Position numbers and translations under genes: made by a program
In this document: positions 18,037 to 28,024 of the stretch, in pieces
How positions within the stretch are numbered: the stretch's first letter is position 1
Layout of the letters: every line of letters begins with the position of its first letter
NCBI GenBank assembly: GCA_944320015.1
Contig: CALUFO010000001.1
Span: forward strand, 305,104-369,103
DNA from: an uncultured Barnesiella sp.
GTDB taxonomy: Bacteria > Bacteroidota > Bacteroidia > Bacteroidales > Barnesiellaceae
DNA length: 64,000 nt
Direction: 5' to 3'
The notes under the pieces: model-generated
Told to the model about the DNA's origin: nothing
Databases searched by the model: none
What the model saw: only the letters and a program-made list of their open reading frames with translations

Positions 18037-19200
18037 ATGGTACAAGAGTTTGAAGCGTTGAAAAAAGAGCATGAAGCCCTTCTTTCGAGAAAAAACGAGA
18101 AATGCGATAAACGCAATGGGGTTTACGTTCGCTATAAAAACCCCGTAGTGACAGCCGAACACACGCCCCTGATTTGGCGGTATGATTTCGATGAAACGAC
18201 CAACCCCTATATGGAGGAACGCATCGGAATCAATGCGGTGATGAACTCGGGAGCGATAAAATTGAATGGCAAATACTATTTGGTCGTGCGTGTCGAAGGT
18301 AACGACCGCAAGTCATTTTTTGCCGTAGCCGAGAGTGACAGCCCGGTAGATGGATTCCGTTTTTGGGATTACCCCATACTGATGCCCGAGACCGACGTGC
18401 CCGACACAAACATGTATGACATGCGGCTCACGGCTCACGAGGACGGTTGGATTTACGGTATATTTTGTGCCGAGCGCAAAGACCCCGACGCTGCTCCGGG
18501 CGATTTGTCTGCGGCCGTGGCTTCGGCAGGTATAGCCCGCACGAAAGATTTGAAGACTTGGGAGCGTCTCCCCGATTTGAAAACGAAGAGCCAGCAACGC
18601 AACGTCGTGTTGCACCCCGAATTTGTGAATGGGAAGTATGCTCTCTATACCCGTCCGCAAGACGGATTTATCGATACGGGTAATGGTGGCGGCATAGGCT
18701 GGGCGCTGGTCGATGACATGTGCCACGCCGAAGTGCAAGACGAGGTGATTATCAATAAACGCGAGTATCACACCATCAAGGAGGTGAAAAACGGTGAAGG
18801 GCCGCACCCGATTAAAACCGACAAAGGTTGGTTGCACCTCGCTCACGGTGTGCGTGGCTGTGCCGCCGGGTTGCGTTATGTGCTCTATTTGTACATGACT
18901 TCGCTCGAAGACCCCACGAAAGTGATTGCCGAGCCGGCCGGATACTTTATGGCACCCATTGACGGGGAGCGCATAGGCGATGTCTCGAACGTGTTGTTCT
19001 CCAATGGTTGGATTGCCGACGAGGACGGGAAAGTATATATCTATTACGCTTCGTCCGATACCCGTATGCATGTGGCCGAATCGACCGTAGACCGTTTGGT
19101 CGACTACTGTCTGCACGCCCCTGCCGATGGCTTACGCTCGATAGAATCGGTGCGCACCATCATCGCTATGGTAGATCACAATAAGAAACTTTTGAAATAA
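18037..19200 (+). CDS. GH130 4-O-beta-D-mannosyl-D-glucose phosphorylase
   Basis: 387 residues from the ATG at 18037. A TTG at 17998 overlaps the previous gene and is unlikely. No signal peptide, so cytoplasmic. GH130 features: [68 protein letters not shown] (Asp128 is the likely proton donor), [48 protein letters not shown], and the C-terminal [15 protein letters not shown]. The NMYDMR and [13 protein letters not shown] forms are those of the GH130_1 group, which phosphorolyses Man-beta-1,4-Glc to mannose-1-phosphate and glucose. Together with the adjacent transporter it implies that mannosylglucose disaccharide is imported and split inside the cell. Confidence 0.93.
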   Translation: MVQEFEALKKEHEALLSRKNEKCDKRNGVYVRYKNPVVTAEHTPLIWRYDFDETTNPYMEERIGINAVMNSGAIKLNGKYYLVVRVEGNDRKSFFAVAESDSPVDGFRFWDYPILMPETDVPDTNMYDMRLTAHEDGWIYGIFCAERKDPDAAPGDLSAAVASAGIARTKDLKTWERLPDLKTKSQQRNVVLHPEFVNGKYALYTRPQDGFIDTGNGGGIGWALVDDMCHAEVQDEVIINKREYHTIKEVKNGEGPHPIKTDKGWLHLAHGVRGCAAGLRYVLYLYMTSLEDPTKVIAEPAGYFMAPIDGERIGDVSNVLFSNGWIADEDGKVYIYYASSDTRMHVAESTVDRLVDYCLHAPADGLRSIESVRTIIAMVDHNKKLLK

Positions 19201-19206
19201 GACAAC

Positions 19207-20613
19207 ATGGAACGTGTAAAATTAAGAGAGAAAATAGGGTATGGCTTGGGTGATGCCGCCTCTTCCATGTTTTGGAAGCTCTTCACCATGTATTTGCTGT
19301 TTTTCTATACCGATGTAGTAGGCATATCGGCTGCCGTAGTCGGTACAATGATTCTGATCACTCGTATTTGGGATACCTTCCTCGATCCCTTTATCGGGAT
19401 TTTGGGCGATCGCACACATTCCCGTTGGGGAAAATTCCGTCCTTATCTGTTGTGGGGTGCGATACCTTTCGGTTTGTGCGGTATCCTCACCTTCTCGTCA
19501 TGGGGCGGGGAGTCGGAAACCTCAAAAATCGTGTATGCCTATGTCACCTATACCATTATGATGATGGTCTATTCGTTTGTCAACGTGCCTTACGCCTCGT
19601 TGCTGGGCGTGATGTCGTCCGATCCTCAGACCCGCACATCGTTGTCGTCCTATCGAATGACGTTTGCGTTTGGAGGTAGCATCTTGGCTCTGTTCCTTAT
19701 CGAGCCGTTGGTCGACATATTCAGCAAAATGAAGCTGGTCGACGGTGTGCCGTCGCAGACGTTCGGCTGGCAGATGGCCGCGGTGGTGTTTGCTATTTTG
19801 GCCGTGATTATGTTTTTCCTCACGTTTTCGTGGACCAAAGAGCGTGTGAAGCCCATCAAGGAAGAAAAAACATCGTTGAAGGACGATGTGAAAGACTTGG
19901 TGAAGAACAAACCGTGGTGGATTCTGCTGGTGGCCGGAATCATGGTCATCGGGTTTAACTCGTTGCGCGACGGGTCGGCGGTCTATTATTTCAAATATTA
20001 TGTCGAGGCGCCCGAGTCGTTTGCTTTCTCCTTCATGGGAGCATCGGTTACGCTCATCACCATTTATCTTGTTTTGGGTCAGATTTGCAACATCTTGGGT
20101 ATCATGTTGGTTCCCACGTTTACCCGCTGGTGGGGCAAGAAATACACTTTCTTCATCGCTATGGTAGGAGCCACGGTATTTAGCGTCATATTTTACTTCT
20201 TGCCCAAAGACGGCGTTTACGGCATGTTGGCGTTACAAGCCATCATCAGTATGTGTGCCGGAATCGTTTCGCCGTTGTTGTGGTCGATGTATGCCGATAT
20301 ATCGGACTATTCGGAGTGGAAGACCGGCCGTCGGGCAACAGGTCTTATCTTCTCCTCCTCGTCGATGACTCAAAAATTGGGTTGGACGTTGGGTGGTTCC
20401 TTGACCGGTTGGCTGCTGTTCTATTTCGGATTCGAAGCCAATACGATACAATCAGAGTCGGCGTTGACGGGTATATGCTTGATGATGAGTATATTCCCGG
20501 CCATAGCAACCGGTATATCGGCTCTCTTCATTTCGCACTACCCGTTGAGCGAAAAACGCTTGTCGCAGATTTCTGCCGACTTGGACAGCCGTCGGGAAGA
20601 AGCAGCAAAATAA
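19207..20613 (+). CDS. GPH-family sugar:cation symporter (MelB-like)
   Basis: 468 residues with about twelve predicted membrane segments. The N-terminus (REKIGYGLGDAASSMFWKLFTMYLLFFYTDVVGI) and the loop WDTFLDPFIGILGDRTHSRWGKFRPYLLW are diagnostic of the glycoside-pentoside-hexuronide:cation symporters. YADISDYSEWKTGRRATGLIFS in the C-terminal half is the matching second signature. It is the inner membrane porter of the locus and most likely brings mannosylglucose or mannobiose to the GH130 phosphorylase, whose stop lies 6 bases upstream. Confidence 0.93.
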   Translation: MERVKLREKIGYGLGDAASSMFWKLFTMYLLFFYTDVVGISAAVVGTMILITRIWDTFLDPFIGILGDRTHSRWGKFRPYLLWGAIPFGLCGILTFSSWGGESETSKIVYAYVTYTIMMMVYSFVNVPYASLLGVMSSDPQTRTSLSSYRMTFAFGGSILALFLIEPLVDIFSKMKLVDGVPSQTFGWQMAAVVFAILAVIMFFLTFSWTKERVKPIKEEKTSLKDDVKDLVKNKPWWILLVAGIMVIGFNSLRDGSAVYYFKYYVEAPESFAFSFMGASVTLITIYLVLGQICNILGIMLVPTFTRWWGKKYTFFIAMVGATVFSVIFYFLPKDGVYGMLALQAIISMCAGIVSPLLWSMYADISDYSEWKTGRRATGLIFSSSSMTQKLGWTLGGSLTGWLLFYFGFEANTIQSESALTGICLMMSIFPAIATGISALFISHYPLSEKRLSQISADLDSRREEAAK

Positions 20614-20638
20614 CAATTACTTTAATCGGGATAAAACA

Positions 20639-23296
20639 ATGTTTCGCAAAATATTTAGTTACGGATTGGCTATATTATCGGGGAGCGTGCTGCTCTCCTG
20701 CCAAACAAGTCTCGAACCTCCCTATGCGTTGGAGTGCGAGTATTTGACAACCCCGTTGGGGGTAGACACCCATTCGCCGCGCCTGTCATGGAAAATACCG
20801 TCGGCGCATGGCGATTCGATAACAGGGTGCCGGGTGTGGGTGGCCGCCGACAGTGTGGCTGTGGCGCAAGGTACGGAGGGTTGCTGGGATAGCGGCGAAC
20901 TTCCCGCGACCGCTCGTCGTGTGGCGTATGCCGGCGACTCGTTGCGCTCGTGGACTAAATATTATTGGAAAGTGGGGTATCAAACAAAGGGAGCCGACGA
21001 AATGGTCTGCTCACCGGTAACCTCGTTCACGACCGGGGTGTTTTTGCCCGTCGAGTGGGAGGATGCCCGCTGGATAAGTGACGGACATGATAAAGATTAT
21101 CGCCCGTCGCCCTACTTCCGAAAAGATTTCGAAGTGACAGGCGAGGTGAAACAGGCTTATGCGATGATTGCCGCGGCTGGATTGTATGAACTCTCTTTGA
21201 ACGGTACTCGCATAGGCGACCACTTCTTGGATCCCATGTACACTCATTTTGACAAACGTGTCTTGTCGGTCATGTACGACATAACCGATGCTCTGTCGGA
21301 GGGTGAAAACACGATAGGTGTGCAGTTGGGCAACGGGTGGTACAATCACCAATCTACGGCCGTTTGGTTCTTCGACCGAGCCGCTTGGCGCAATCGTCCT
21401 GCGTTCGTCGCTCAGGTGCGCATCGAATATGCCGATGGGCGAGTCGATACCCTGTCGACCGACGGCAGTTGGTTGACGACCGACAGCCCGGTGATATTCA
21501 ACAGCATTTACACGGCCGAACACTATGACGCCCGCCGGGAAATAGCCGATTGGAACAAACCGAGGTGCGACGTTTCACAATGGAGCGAGGCGAAAGAAGT
21601 GGATTCGCCCACACAACGTATTGAGTCGCAAATGTCGGTACCTGTAAGAACGATTGCCCGCTACGAAGCCTCTTATTTTGAAAAGAAGAGCGATACCTGT
21701 TATATATACCATTTCCCCGAGAACATGGCAGGAACCGTGGAACTTTCGGTCACAGGCGAGGCGGGCACCGTGTTGAGGCTGAAACATGGCGAGATGCTCA
21801 ATGAAGACGGAACCGTGAACTTGGCCAACATCGATTACCATTATCGTCCTACCGACGATAGTGATCCTTTCCAAACGGATATTGTCATCCTAAAAGAGGG
21901 GACTACCCATTTTACGCCCAAGTTCAATTATAAAGGATTCCAGTATGTAGAGGTAACTTCGTCGCAGTCCGTCGCCCTCGACGAGAAGAGTGTGGTGGCT
22001 TTGAAAATGCACAGCGATGTGCCGGTAGCCGGGCGTTTCCATTCGTCGTCCGAGTTGCTGAACAAGATATGGCAAGCGACGAATAACTCCTATTTGGCCA
22101 ATCTGTTCGGCTATCCCACCGATTGCCCGCAACGCGAGAAAAACGGTTGGACCGGCGATGCCCATATTGCCATAGAGACCGGATTGTACAACTTCGACGC
22201 CGTTACGGTTTATGAAAAATGGTTGCCCGATTTTATCGACGCACAACGGGAGAACGGAGTGTATCCTTGTATTATTCCCACGTCGGTATGGGGATTCGAC
22301 TGGGCCAACGGTGTGGACTGGACCAGCGCGTCGATTATCATACCGTGGGAAATCTATCGTTTTTATGGCGATGACACGCTCATGCGCCGCATGTATCCGT
22401 CGGTGAAAAAATATGTGGCATATATCGAGTCGATAGCCAAGAACAATCTTACCGACTGGGGATTGGGCGACTGGATTCCGGTTCGGAGCAAAAGCGATGT
22501 GACTTTGACCACGTCGATTTACTACTATAACGCTGTCTCTATTATGGCAAAGGCGGCCGCACAACTCGGCTATGCCGACGATGCCGCTTATTACTCGGCT
22601 TTGGCTGTCAAGATAAGAGAGGCTATCAACGACCGTTATCTCGATGAGAAGACCGGTATTTATGCCTCGGGCACACAAACCGAGCAGGCTATGCCGCTTT
22701 ATTGGAACGTCGTTCCCGATGAGTATCGGGCGAAGGTGGCCGAACAGCTAAATCGCCGGGTGGAGGCCGACTCGTGCCACATCGATGTGGGTCTGCATGG
22801 TAGCAAGGCTTTGCTCGGGGCTTTGTCCGATAACGGCTATCCCGAGACCGCCTACCGGGTGGCGACGCAAGAGTCGTACCCGTCGTGGGGATATTGGATT
22901 AAAAATGGCGCTACCACGTTGCATGAAAATTGGCGCACCGATGTGATTATCGATAACTCTTTGAACCATATCATGTTTGGCGAGATAGGAGCTTGGTTGT
23001 ATAAGACATTGGGCGGTATGCGCATCGACGAGTCCCAACCGGGATTCCGCCACCTCTTGTTGCAACCCTATTTCCCCGACGACTTGGATGCTCTGGTTGT
23101 CGAACACGAAACACCCTACGGTCGCATATCTACTTCGTGGACCCGTCACGACCGGAAGGGGATAACCTACGAACTCGTTTTGCCCGAGGGTGTGGAGGCG
23201 ACTTTCGCCCCGCTGGGAGACAACGTGGTGTATGAAGGCCCTTCGACATTCTCGCCGGGAACTTATAAACTTGAATTGCAATCAGTGGAACGTTAA
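20639..23296 (+). CDS. GH78 alpha-L-rhamnosidase family lipoprotein
   Basis: 885 residues with a lipoprotein signal (SVLLSC). Domain order matches family 78: N-terminal fibronectin-like domain (LECEYLTTPLGVDTHSPRLSWKI), carbohydrate-binding beta domains (RKDFEVTGEVKQAYAMIAAAGLYELSLNGTRIGDHFLDP, QLGNGWYNHQS), the (alpha/alpha)6 catalytic domain with DCPQREKNGWTGDAH beginning at Asp495 (general acid region) and WGLGDWIP, and a C-terminal beta domain (LQPYFPDDLDALVVEHETPYG, FSPGTYKLEL). It should remove alpha-rhamnose or a related sugar. Its presence in a mannan-type locus is unexpected and suggests a decorated substrate. Confidence 0.9.
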   Translation: MFRKIFSYGLAILSGSVLLSCQTSLEPPYALECEYLTTPLGVDTHSPRLSWKIPSAHGDSITGCRVWVAADSVAVAQGTEGCWDSGELPATARRVAYAGDSLRSWTKYYWKVGYQTKGADEMVCSPVTSFTTGVFLPVEWEDARWISDGHDKDYRPSPYFRKDFEVTGEVKQAYAMIAAAGLYELSLNGTRIGDHFLDPMYTHFDKRVLSVMYDITDALSEGENTIGVQLGNGWYNHQSTAVWFFDRAAWRNRPAFVAQVRIEYADGRVDTLSTDGSWLTTDSPVIFNSIYTAEHYDARREIADWNKPRCDVSQWSEAKEVDSPTQRIESQMSVPVRTIARYEASYFEKKSDTCYIYHFPENMAGTVELSVTGEAGTVLRLKHGEMLNEDGTVNLANIDYHYRPTDDSDPFQTDIVILKEGTTHFTPKFNYKGFQYVEVTSSQSVALDEKSVVALKMHSDVPVAGRFHSSSELLNKIWQATNNSYLANLFGYPTDCPQREKNGWTGDAHIAIETGLYNFDAVTVYEKWLPDFIDAQRENGVYPCIIPTSVWGFDWANGVDWTSASIIIPWEIYRFYGDDTLMRRMYPSVKKYVAYIESIAKNNLTDWGLGDWIPVRSKSDVTLTTSIYYYNAVSIMAKAAAQLGYADDAAYYSALAVKIREAINDRYLDEKTGIYASGTQTEQAMPLYWNVVPDEYRAKVAEQLNRRVEADSCHIDVGLHGSKALLGALSDNGYPETAYRVATQESYPSWGYWIKNGATTLHENWRTDVIIDNSLNHIMFGEIGAWLYKTLGGMRIDESQPGFRHLLLQPYFPDDLDALVVEHETPYGRISTSWTRHDRKGITYELVLPEGVEATFAPLGDNVVYEGPSTFSPGTYKLELQSVER

Positions 23297-23319
23297 TCTT
23301 TGAATCATCGAAATCGGTT

Positions 23320-25248
23320 ATGAAAAAATATTTTTTCCTTTTGCTGGGAATCCTTTGCAGTAGTTGGGTTTTGGCCGAGACTTCTGCGCTTTCCATGCCG
23401 CGTATCTTTGCCGATCACATGGTTTTGCAGCGCGATGAGTCTATCGATTTGTGGGGAACTTCGGCGCCCAAAGAGAAAATTACCGCTGAATTGAATGGAC
23501 AGAAGAAAAGCGCCCGAGCCGACGCCGAAGGGAAGTGGTCGGTTTCACTGCCGGCGATGCCGGCCGGCGGTCCCTACACGTTGACGGTGAAAGGGAAAAA
23601 AGAGCGGATCGTTTTTACCGACGTTTGGTTGGGCGAGGTGTGGATATGTAGTGGTCAGTCCAATATGGAGTTCCGCCTGCACACGGCGATGAATGCGGCC
23701 GAGGAGATTGCCGATGCCGAGAACTATCCGCTTTTGCGCTCGTTCAATGTAAAACAGGTCATGTCGCATCTCCCGCTCGACGATGTGCAGGGCGAATGGC
23801 AGGTTTGCACGTCAGAGACTGCCGGCGATTTTTCGGCCGTAGGCTACTTTTTCGCCCGTGAACTCTATCGTGAACTGGGCGTCCCTGTCGGCTTTATCAA
23901 TACATCGTGGGGAGGTACCGATATAGAGTCGTGGATGAGTATGGAGGCCATCGAAAAATTCCCGAAATATAAACGGTTGCAGGATCGCATGCGCTCTCCG
24001 AATTTCGAAGAATATGTACGGCGCAGCGACGAGAACAGGGCTAAGTTTGTCGAGTCGATGAAATCCGAGCCGGGTATGCCCGAGCAATGGTACTCACCCT
24101 CGTATTCCAAAACCGATTGGAAAGACATAGTCGTGCCGGGATTGTGGTCGAACGAGGAGCTCGTTTCGCTCGATGGCGTCGTTTGGCAAACCTATCAATT
24201 CTCGCTGCCTGCCGAATATGTCGGGGAAAAGGCTGTTTTGAGCCTGCATGTAATCGACGATGATGACGTGACATGGATCAACGGGCATAAAATAGGAGAG
24301 ACTGTCGGGTATGATGTGCGGCGCTTGTACAGTGTGCCGGCTGGTGTGTTGAAAGAATCGAACGAGATTACGATAAAGATATCGGATTACAGGGGCGGTG
24401 GCGGCCTGTATGGCCCGGCCAACGAGATTTATTTGAAGGTGGGCGACAAAACCTTGCCTTTGTCGGGTGTGTGGAAATACAAGGTGTCGGCGGCCAATAC
24501 CGATTTCGATTTTGTCGAGTTCGGTCCCAACTCATATCCTTCGATGCTCTATAACGCGATGGTAAATCCGTTGCTCCATTTGAATATACGGGGCGTTATT
24601 TGGTATCAAGGCGAGAACAATACCAACCGCGCCGCCGAGTATTTCGACCTGTTCCCGGCTATGATTAACGATTGGCGGGGAAAATGGGGCAAAGAACTGC
24701 CTTTCTATTGGGTTCAGTTGGCCAATTATATGGAGCCTGTGGCCGAGCCGGGCGAGAGCCTGTGGGCACAAGTGCGTGCCGCTCAAACACAGACATTGTC
24801 GTTGCCTCATACCGGGCAGGCTGTGATTATCGACATAGGCGAGGCGGCCGATATTCACCCCAAAAACAAACAAGATGTGGGGCTTCGTCTGGCTAAACAC
24901 GCTTTGTGCAAAGACTATGGTTTCTCCGATATGGAGTGTGAAAGCCCCATGGCGAAAACAGCTCGCCGGATAGAAGACAAAGTGGTGATACAATTTGACC
25001 ATGTAGCCGATGGATTGACGGTGAAAGACAAATATGGCTATTTGAAGAGTTTCGCCGTGGCCGGGAGCGATGGCGTGTACCATTGGGTACAGGCTAAATT
25101 GAGTGGAAAAGAACGGGTTGTGCTCTCGTGCCCCGATATATCGGAGCCGCTTTCGGTACGCTATGCGTGGGGCGACAATCCCGATGATGCCAATCTCTAT
25201 AATTCGGCCGGATTGCCGGCAACACCTTTTGAAATGAAAATAGAATAG
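23320..25248 (+). CDS. SGNH/sialate O-acetylesterase-like carbohydrate acetylesterase
   Basis: 642 residues with a signal peptide (ending SSWVLA). Family start: MPRIFADHMVLQRDESIDLWGTSAPKEKI. Nucleophile motif ICSGQSNMEF with Ser114, oxyanion/partner blocks GFINTSWGGTDIESWMS, a jelly-roll insert (about 265-390), RGVIWYQGENN, and the catalytic DIHP pair (Asp511, His513). Annotated relatives are called sialate O-acetylesterases, yet many act on acetylated plant polysaccharides. As the last gene of the locus it most likely removes acetyl groups from the mannan or glucomannan. Confidence 0.88.
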   Translation: MKKYFFLLLGILCSSWVLAETSALSMPRIFADHMVLQRDESIDLWGTSAPKEKITAELNGQKKSARADAEGKWSVSLPAMPAGGPYTLTVKGKKERIVFTDVWLGEVWICSGQSNMEFRLHTAMNAAEEIADAENYPLLRSFNVKQVMSHLPLDDVQGEWQVCTSETAGDFSAVGYFFARELYRELGVPVGFINTSWGGTDIESWMSMEAIEKFPKYKRLQDRMRSPNFEEYVRRSDENRAKFVESMKSEPGMPEQWYSPSYSKTDWKDIVVPGLWSNEELVSLDGVVWQTYQFSLPAEYVGEKAVLSLHVIDDDDVTWINGHKIGETVGYDVRRLYSVPAGVLKESNEITIKISDYRGGGGLYGPANEIYLKVGDKTLPLSGVWKYKVSAANTDFDFVEFGPNSYPSMLYNAMVNPLLHLNIRGVIWYQGENNTNRAAEYFDLFPAMINDWRGKWGKELPFYWVQLANYMEPVAEPGESLWAQVRAAQTQTLSLPHTGQAVIIDIGEAADIHPKNKQDVGLRLAKHALCKDYGFSDMECESPMAKTARRIEDKVVIQFDHVADGLTVKDKYGYLKSFAVAGSDGVYHWVQAKLSGKERVVLSCPDISEPLSVRYAWGDNPDDANLYNSAGLPATPFEMKIE

Positions 25249-25276
25249 GGACATTCATAAATGGACGATAGAATGT

Positions 25277-25328
25277 CGAGGGAGCAGTCCGGTTTTTCAA
25301 CCAGCCGCTCCCTCGCTGTATTTGCTCT
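25277..25328 (+). terminator. Terminator of the polysaccharide locus
   Basis: A perfect 9-bp stem CGAGGGAGC (25277-25285) / GCTCCCTCG (25307-25315) encloses a second GGTT/AACC stem, and a T-rich stretch follows (GTATTTGCTCTTTTTG). It lies 28 bases after the esterase stop. Confidence 0.75.
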
Positions 25329-25420
25329 TTTTGCGTAGACCATATTCTGGTGGATATTTGGGCGAAAAAGACTTTCGAGAGATTATCGGGCGAGAAGGAA
25401 GAACGAATGAAAAACTTTTT

Positions 25421-25428
25421 TATCTTTG
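25421..25428 (+). promoter_or_regulatory. -7 box upstream of the thioredoxin-like lipoprotein
   Basis: TATCTTTG is an exact TAnnTTTG match, 22 bases before the ATG at 25451. No clear TTTG -33 box is present at the right distance. Confidence 0.5.
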
Positions 25429-25450
25429 TTCGCATCGAAACAAAGGAATA

Positions 25451-26614
25451 ATGAATAGAGTCTGTTCGTGGATATTTTTGCTGCTGTTGTGTGTAGGCTG
25501 CCAAGACACAGCCGAAACGGCATATCTTATTAGCGGTCGTGTGAATAATCCCGATGCCGATGGTAATATAATTTATTTGTCCCATAGCAACGGCGATGAG
25601 CTGGTCAACCTCGATAGCGCGATTGTCGACGGAGGCGCCTTTTCTTTTCGGGGGGTGCAAGAAGCGCCGATAATGGCCTATTTGCGATTCAACCGTTCGC
25701 TCGATTCTTTGGCCGTTCCTTTGCTGTTCATATTGGAAAACGGCACGATAGTGGCCACAATGGACACTTTGTTCTCGACCGTGACCGGAACCGAGCAGAA
25801 CGACACTTTCGAGACTTATAGGGTGGAAGCCTATACGCTCGATTCTCTGCGACGCCGGTTGCACGAGCATTACCTCGATCAGGTGCATGCCGGCTGCATG
25901 GATACGGCGGTCGAGCGATCGATGTTCGACGAATATACTCGGTTGCGCGAGCGGGAAAAGCAGCAAGCCTATCGCTTTATTCGCCGCAATAGCTATTCGC
26001 CGGCGGCGCTTTGGCTGTTAGAGTCGATGCAAAGCCAATTCCATGAAGAGGAATTGCAAAGCCTTTTATCGGGATTCGGCGGCCGCAACAGGAATGTGCC
26101 GATACTGATGAATATTGCCCAACGGTTGCGCAACGCCCACAAGATAGAACCCGGCAACCCGTATGTCGATATTTCGTTGATCGAGCAATCGGGGCGGGAG
26201 TTCAATCTGTCGGATTATGTAGGCTATGCCCGTTATACCGCTGTCGGGTTTTGGCGTTCGGATAGCCAACCCGCTTGCCGGGCGATGGTGAAATGGAGTG
26301 AACTTTATCGTAAATTTGCTTATCGGGGTGCGACTTTCGTGTCGATTTCGCTGGATACGGACGAGACGAAATGGAGGGCAAAGGTTAAGGATTTGCATTT
26401 GTGTGGACATCAATGTATGGCATCTGACCCTGCCGATGTGGAGAGCCGATACGCATTGGCTTCGATCCCGCATTTCGTGTTGATTACCCCCGACGGTTCT
26501 ATCGATTCCCGAGATTTGACGATTGAGGAGTTGGAGAGCCGGTTACAAGAGTTGCTGCCTTATCGGGTGAGGCGCGATTCGGTTTCGGTCAAGCCGGACA
26601 GCCTGAAAAGATAA
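25451..26614 (+). CDS. Thioredoxin-like lipoprotein with DUF4369 domain, CxxC lost
   Basis: 387 residues from the ATG at 25451, with a lipoprotein signal (LLCVGC). The N-terminal part (about 25-120; AYLISGRVNNPDADGNIIYLSHSNG...AFSFRG) fits DUF4369. A helical linker follows. The C-terminal half is a thioredoxin fold (TAVGFWRSDSQPACRAMVKWSELYRKFAYRGATFVSISLDTDETKW...YALASIPHFVLITPDGSI). In active relatives the motif is FWASWCGPC; here it is FWRSDSQPAC, so the first cysteine is absent and only the resolving-position cysteine remains. A classic disulfide exchange is unlikely. It is a periplasm-facing membrane protein of unknown role, transcribed alone. Confidence 0.85.
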   Translation: MNRVCSWIFLLLLCVGCQDTAETAYLISGRVNNPDADGNIIYLSHSNGDELVNLDSAIVDGGAFSFRGVQEAPIMAYLRFNRSLDSLAVPLLFILENGTIVATMDTLFSTVTGTEQNDTFETYRVEAYTLDSLRRRLHEHYLDQVHAGCMDTAVERSMFDEYTRLREREKQQAYRFIRRNSYSPAALWLLESMQSQFHEEELQSLLSGFGGRNRNVPILMNIAQRLRNAHKIEPGNPYVDISLIEQSGREFNLSDYVGYARYTAVGFWRSDSQPACRAMVKWSELYRKFAYRGATFVSISLDTDETKWRAKVKDLHLCGHQCMASDPADVESRYALASIPHFVLITPDGSIDSRDLTIEELESRLQELLPYRVRRDSVSVKPDSLKR

Positions 26615-26689
26615 GCGATTTTACAAACCGGCTAATCCTTGTGCCGATGGCTGGTAACTCGGAAATTTTTGAAGTCGAGAGAGAAATCT

Positions 26690-27484
26690 ATGAAAATCAT
26701 ATCATTGGTCGAGAATACTACAAACTCGGAGTTGAAAGCCAAACACGGACTTTCCTTTTATATAGAAACCCGGGCACATAAAATCCTATTTGATTTAGGA
26801 CCCGACAATACTTTGTTTGAAAATGCCTACAAAAGAGATATAAACCTTTCGAAAGTCGATACTGTAATCATTTCGCATGGACATGCCGATCATGGGGGCG
26901 GCTTGAAAAATTTCTTGAAGGTTAATTCTTCGGCCAATATTTATGTGCAGAAAGAGGCATTTGAACCACATTACAATAAAGCCGGGTTTCTCAAAATCCC
27001 GATTGGCATTGATCGGAGTCTGTTCTCCCATCGCCAGATTATCTTGTTGGAAGGCGATTATAAGATCGATGATGAGTTATCGCTGTTTACAGTGGGTAAA
27101 ACAGATAAGTTCTATTCACCGGCGAATAAAACCCTTTATGATGAAAGGGGAGAAGATAGGTTTGCTCATGAACAGAATTTAATCATTTCGGAAGAGAAAA
27201 CCGTACTCATCATGGGGTGTGGCCATTGCGGTGTGGTCAATATAATGGAAAAAGCCGATAAATATCGTCCCGATCTGTGCCTTGGTGGTTTCCATTTATT
27301 TAATCCTATGACCCGGAAAACGGTATCCCGCGATTTCTTGGACGCAATTGTAGAGGCGCTACAAAAATATAAGAATACCGAATTTTATACTTGTCACTGC
27401 ACAGGGACGGAGGCTTTTGACTATTTGTCTCGATGCATGGATAATATGCACTATCTCTCTTGCGGGGAGACTCTTGAAATTTAG
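26690..27484 (+). CDS. MBL-fold metallohydrolase (COG1237-like)
   Basis: 264 residues from the ATG at 26690, which follows a purine-rich GAGAGAGAAA. An in-frame upstream start at 26639 would add an unconserved leader. The metallo-beta-lactamase zinc motif is intact (ISHGHADHGGG: His63, His65, Asp67, His68). The C-terminal GCGHCGVVNIMEKA and GGFHLF correspond to the further metal ligands in COG1237-type proteins, which include the archaeal dihydropterin-related methylaniline synthases. The exact substrate cannot be told. Cytoplasmic. It ends at a bidirectional terminator shared with rplI. Confidence 0.85.
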   Translation: MKIISLVENTTNSELKAKHGLSFYIETRAHKILFDLGPDNTLFENAYKRDINLSKVDTVIISHGHADHGGGLKNFLKVNSSANIYVQKEAFEPHYNKAGFLKIPIGIDRSLFSHRQIILLEGDYKIDDELSLFTVGKTDKFYSPANKTLYDERGEDRFAHEQNLIISEEKTVLIMGCGHCGVVNIMEKADKYRPDLCLGGFHLFNPMTRKTVSRDFLDAIVEALQKYKNTEFYTCHCTGTEAFDYLSRCMDNMHYLSCGETLEI

Positions 27485-27508
27485 ATGGATAACCAACTTT
27501 ATAAAAAA

Positions 27509-27541
27509 AAGCGTATCGCTGAAAAACGATACGCTTTTTTT
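27509..27541. terminator. Bidirectional terminator
   Basis: GCGTATCG (27511-27518) and CGATACGC (27527-27534) form a perfect 8-bp stem, extended by flanking A and T runs on both sides. It serves the MBL gene on the plus strand and rplI on the minus strand. Confidence 0.9.
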
Positions 27542-27557
27542 ATAATGGATATGATTG

Positions 27558-28001
27558 TTATTCGGCAACCACTTCGAAGGGGATTTCCACGCTAACTTCT
27601 TTGTGAAGTTTGATAGTAGCTTTGTAGTGCCCCACTTCTTTAACCGTATCTTTGATAACGATTTGTTTGCGGTCTACCACATGGCCCAATTTTTCGAGAG
27701 CTTCGGCGATTTGGATATTGTTAACCGAACCGAAGATTGTGCCGGTCGAGCTGGTTTTAGCACCGATGGTAAGAGACACACCTTCGAGAGCGGCAGCCAA
27801 AGCCACAGCGTCGGCTTTGATTTTTTCGAGTTTGTGGGCGCGTTGTTTCAAATTCTCTTCGCGTACTTTCAAAGCCGAGGGCGAAGCGATCACTGCTTTT
27901 CCTTGCGGAATGAGATAGTTGCGTCCATATCCGCTTTTTACTGTAACGACATCGTCTTTATAACCGAGGTTAACGACATCTTCTTTCAATATTACTTGCA
28001 T
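27558..28001 (-). CDS. rplI: 50S ribosomal protein L9
   Basis: 147 residues, full length. The N-terminal domain [40 protein letters not shown] is the highly conserved L9 signature, followed by the long connecting helix ([22 protein letters not shown]) and the C-terminal 23S rRNA-binding domain ([25 protein letters not shown]). It is the last gene of the rpsF-rpsR-rplI operon, 23 bases after rpsR. Confidence 0.98.
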   Translation of the reverse strand: MQVILKEDVVNLGYKDDVVTVKSGYGRNYLIPQGKAVIASPSALKVREENLKQRAHKLEKIKADAVALAAALEGVSLTIGAKTSSTGTIFGSVNNIQIAEALEKLGHVVDRKQIVIKDTVKEVGHYKATIKLHKEVSVEIPFEVVAE

Positions 28002-28024
28002 GCTAAAATTCCTCCTTCGTTTAA

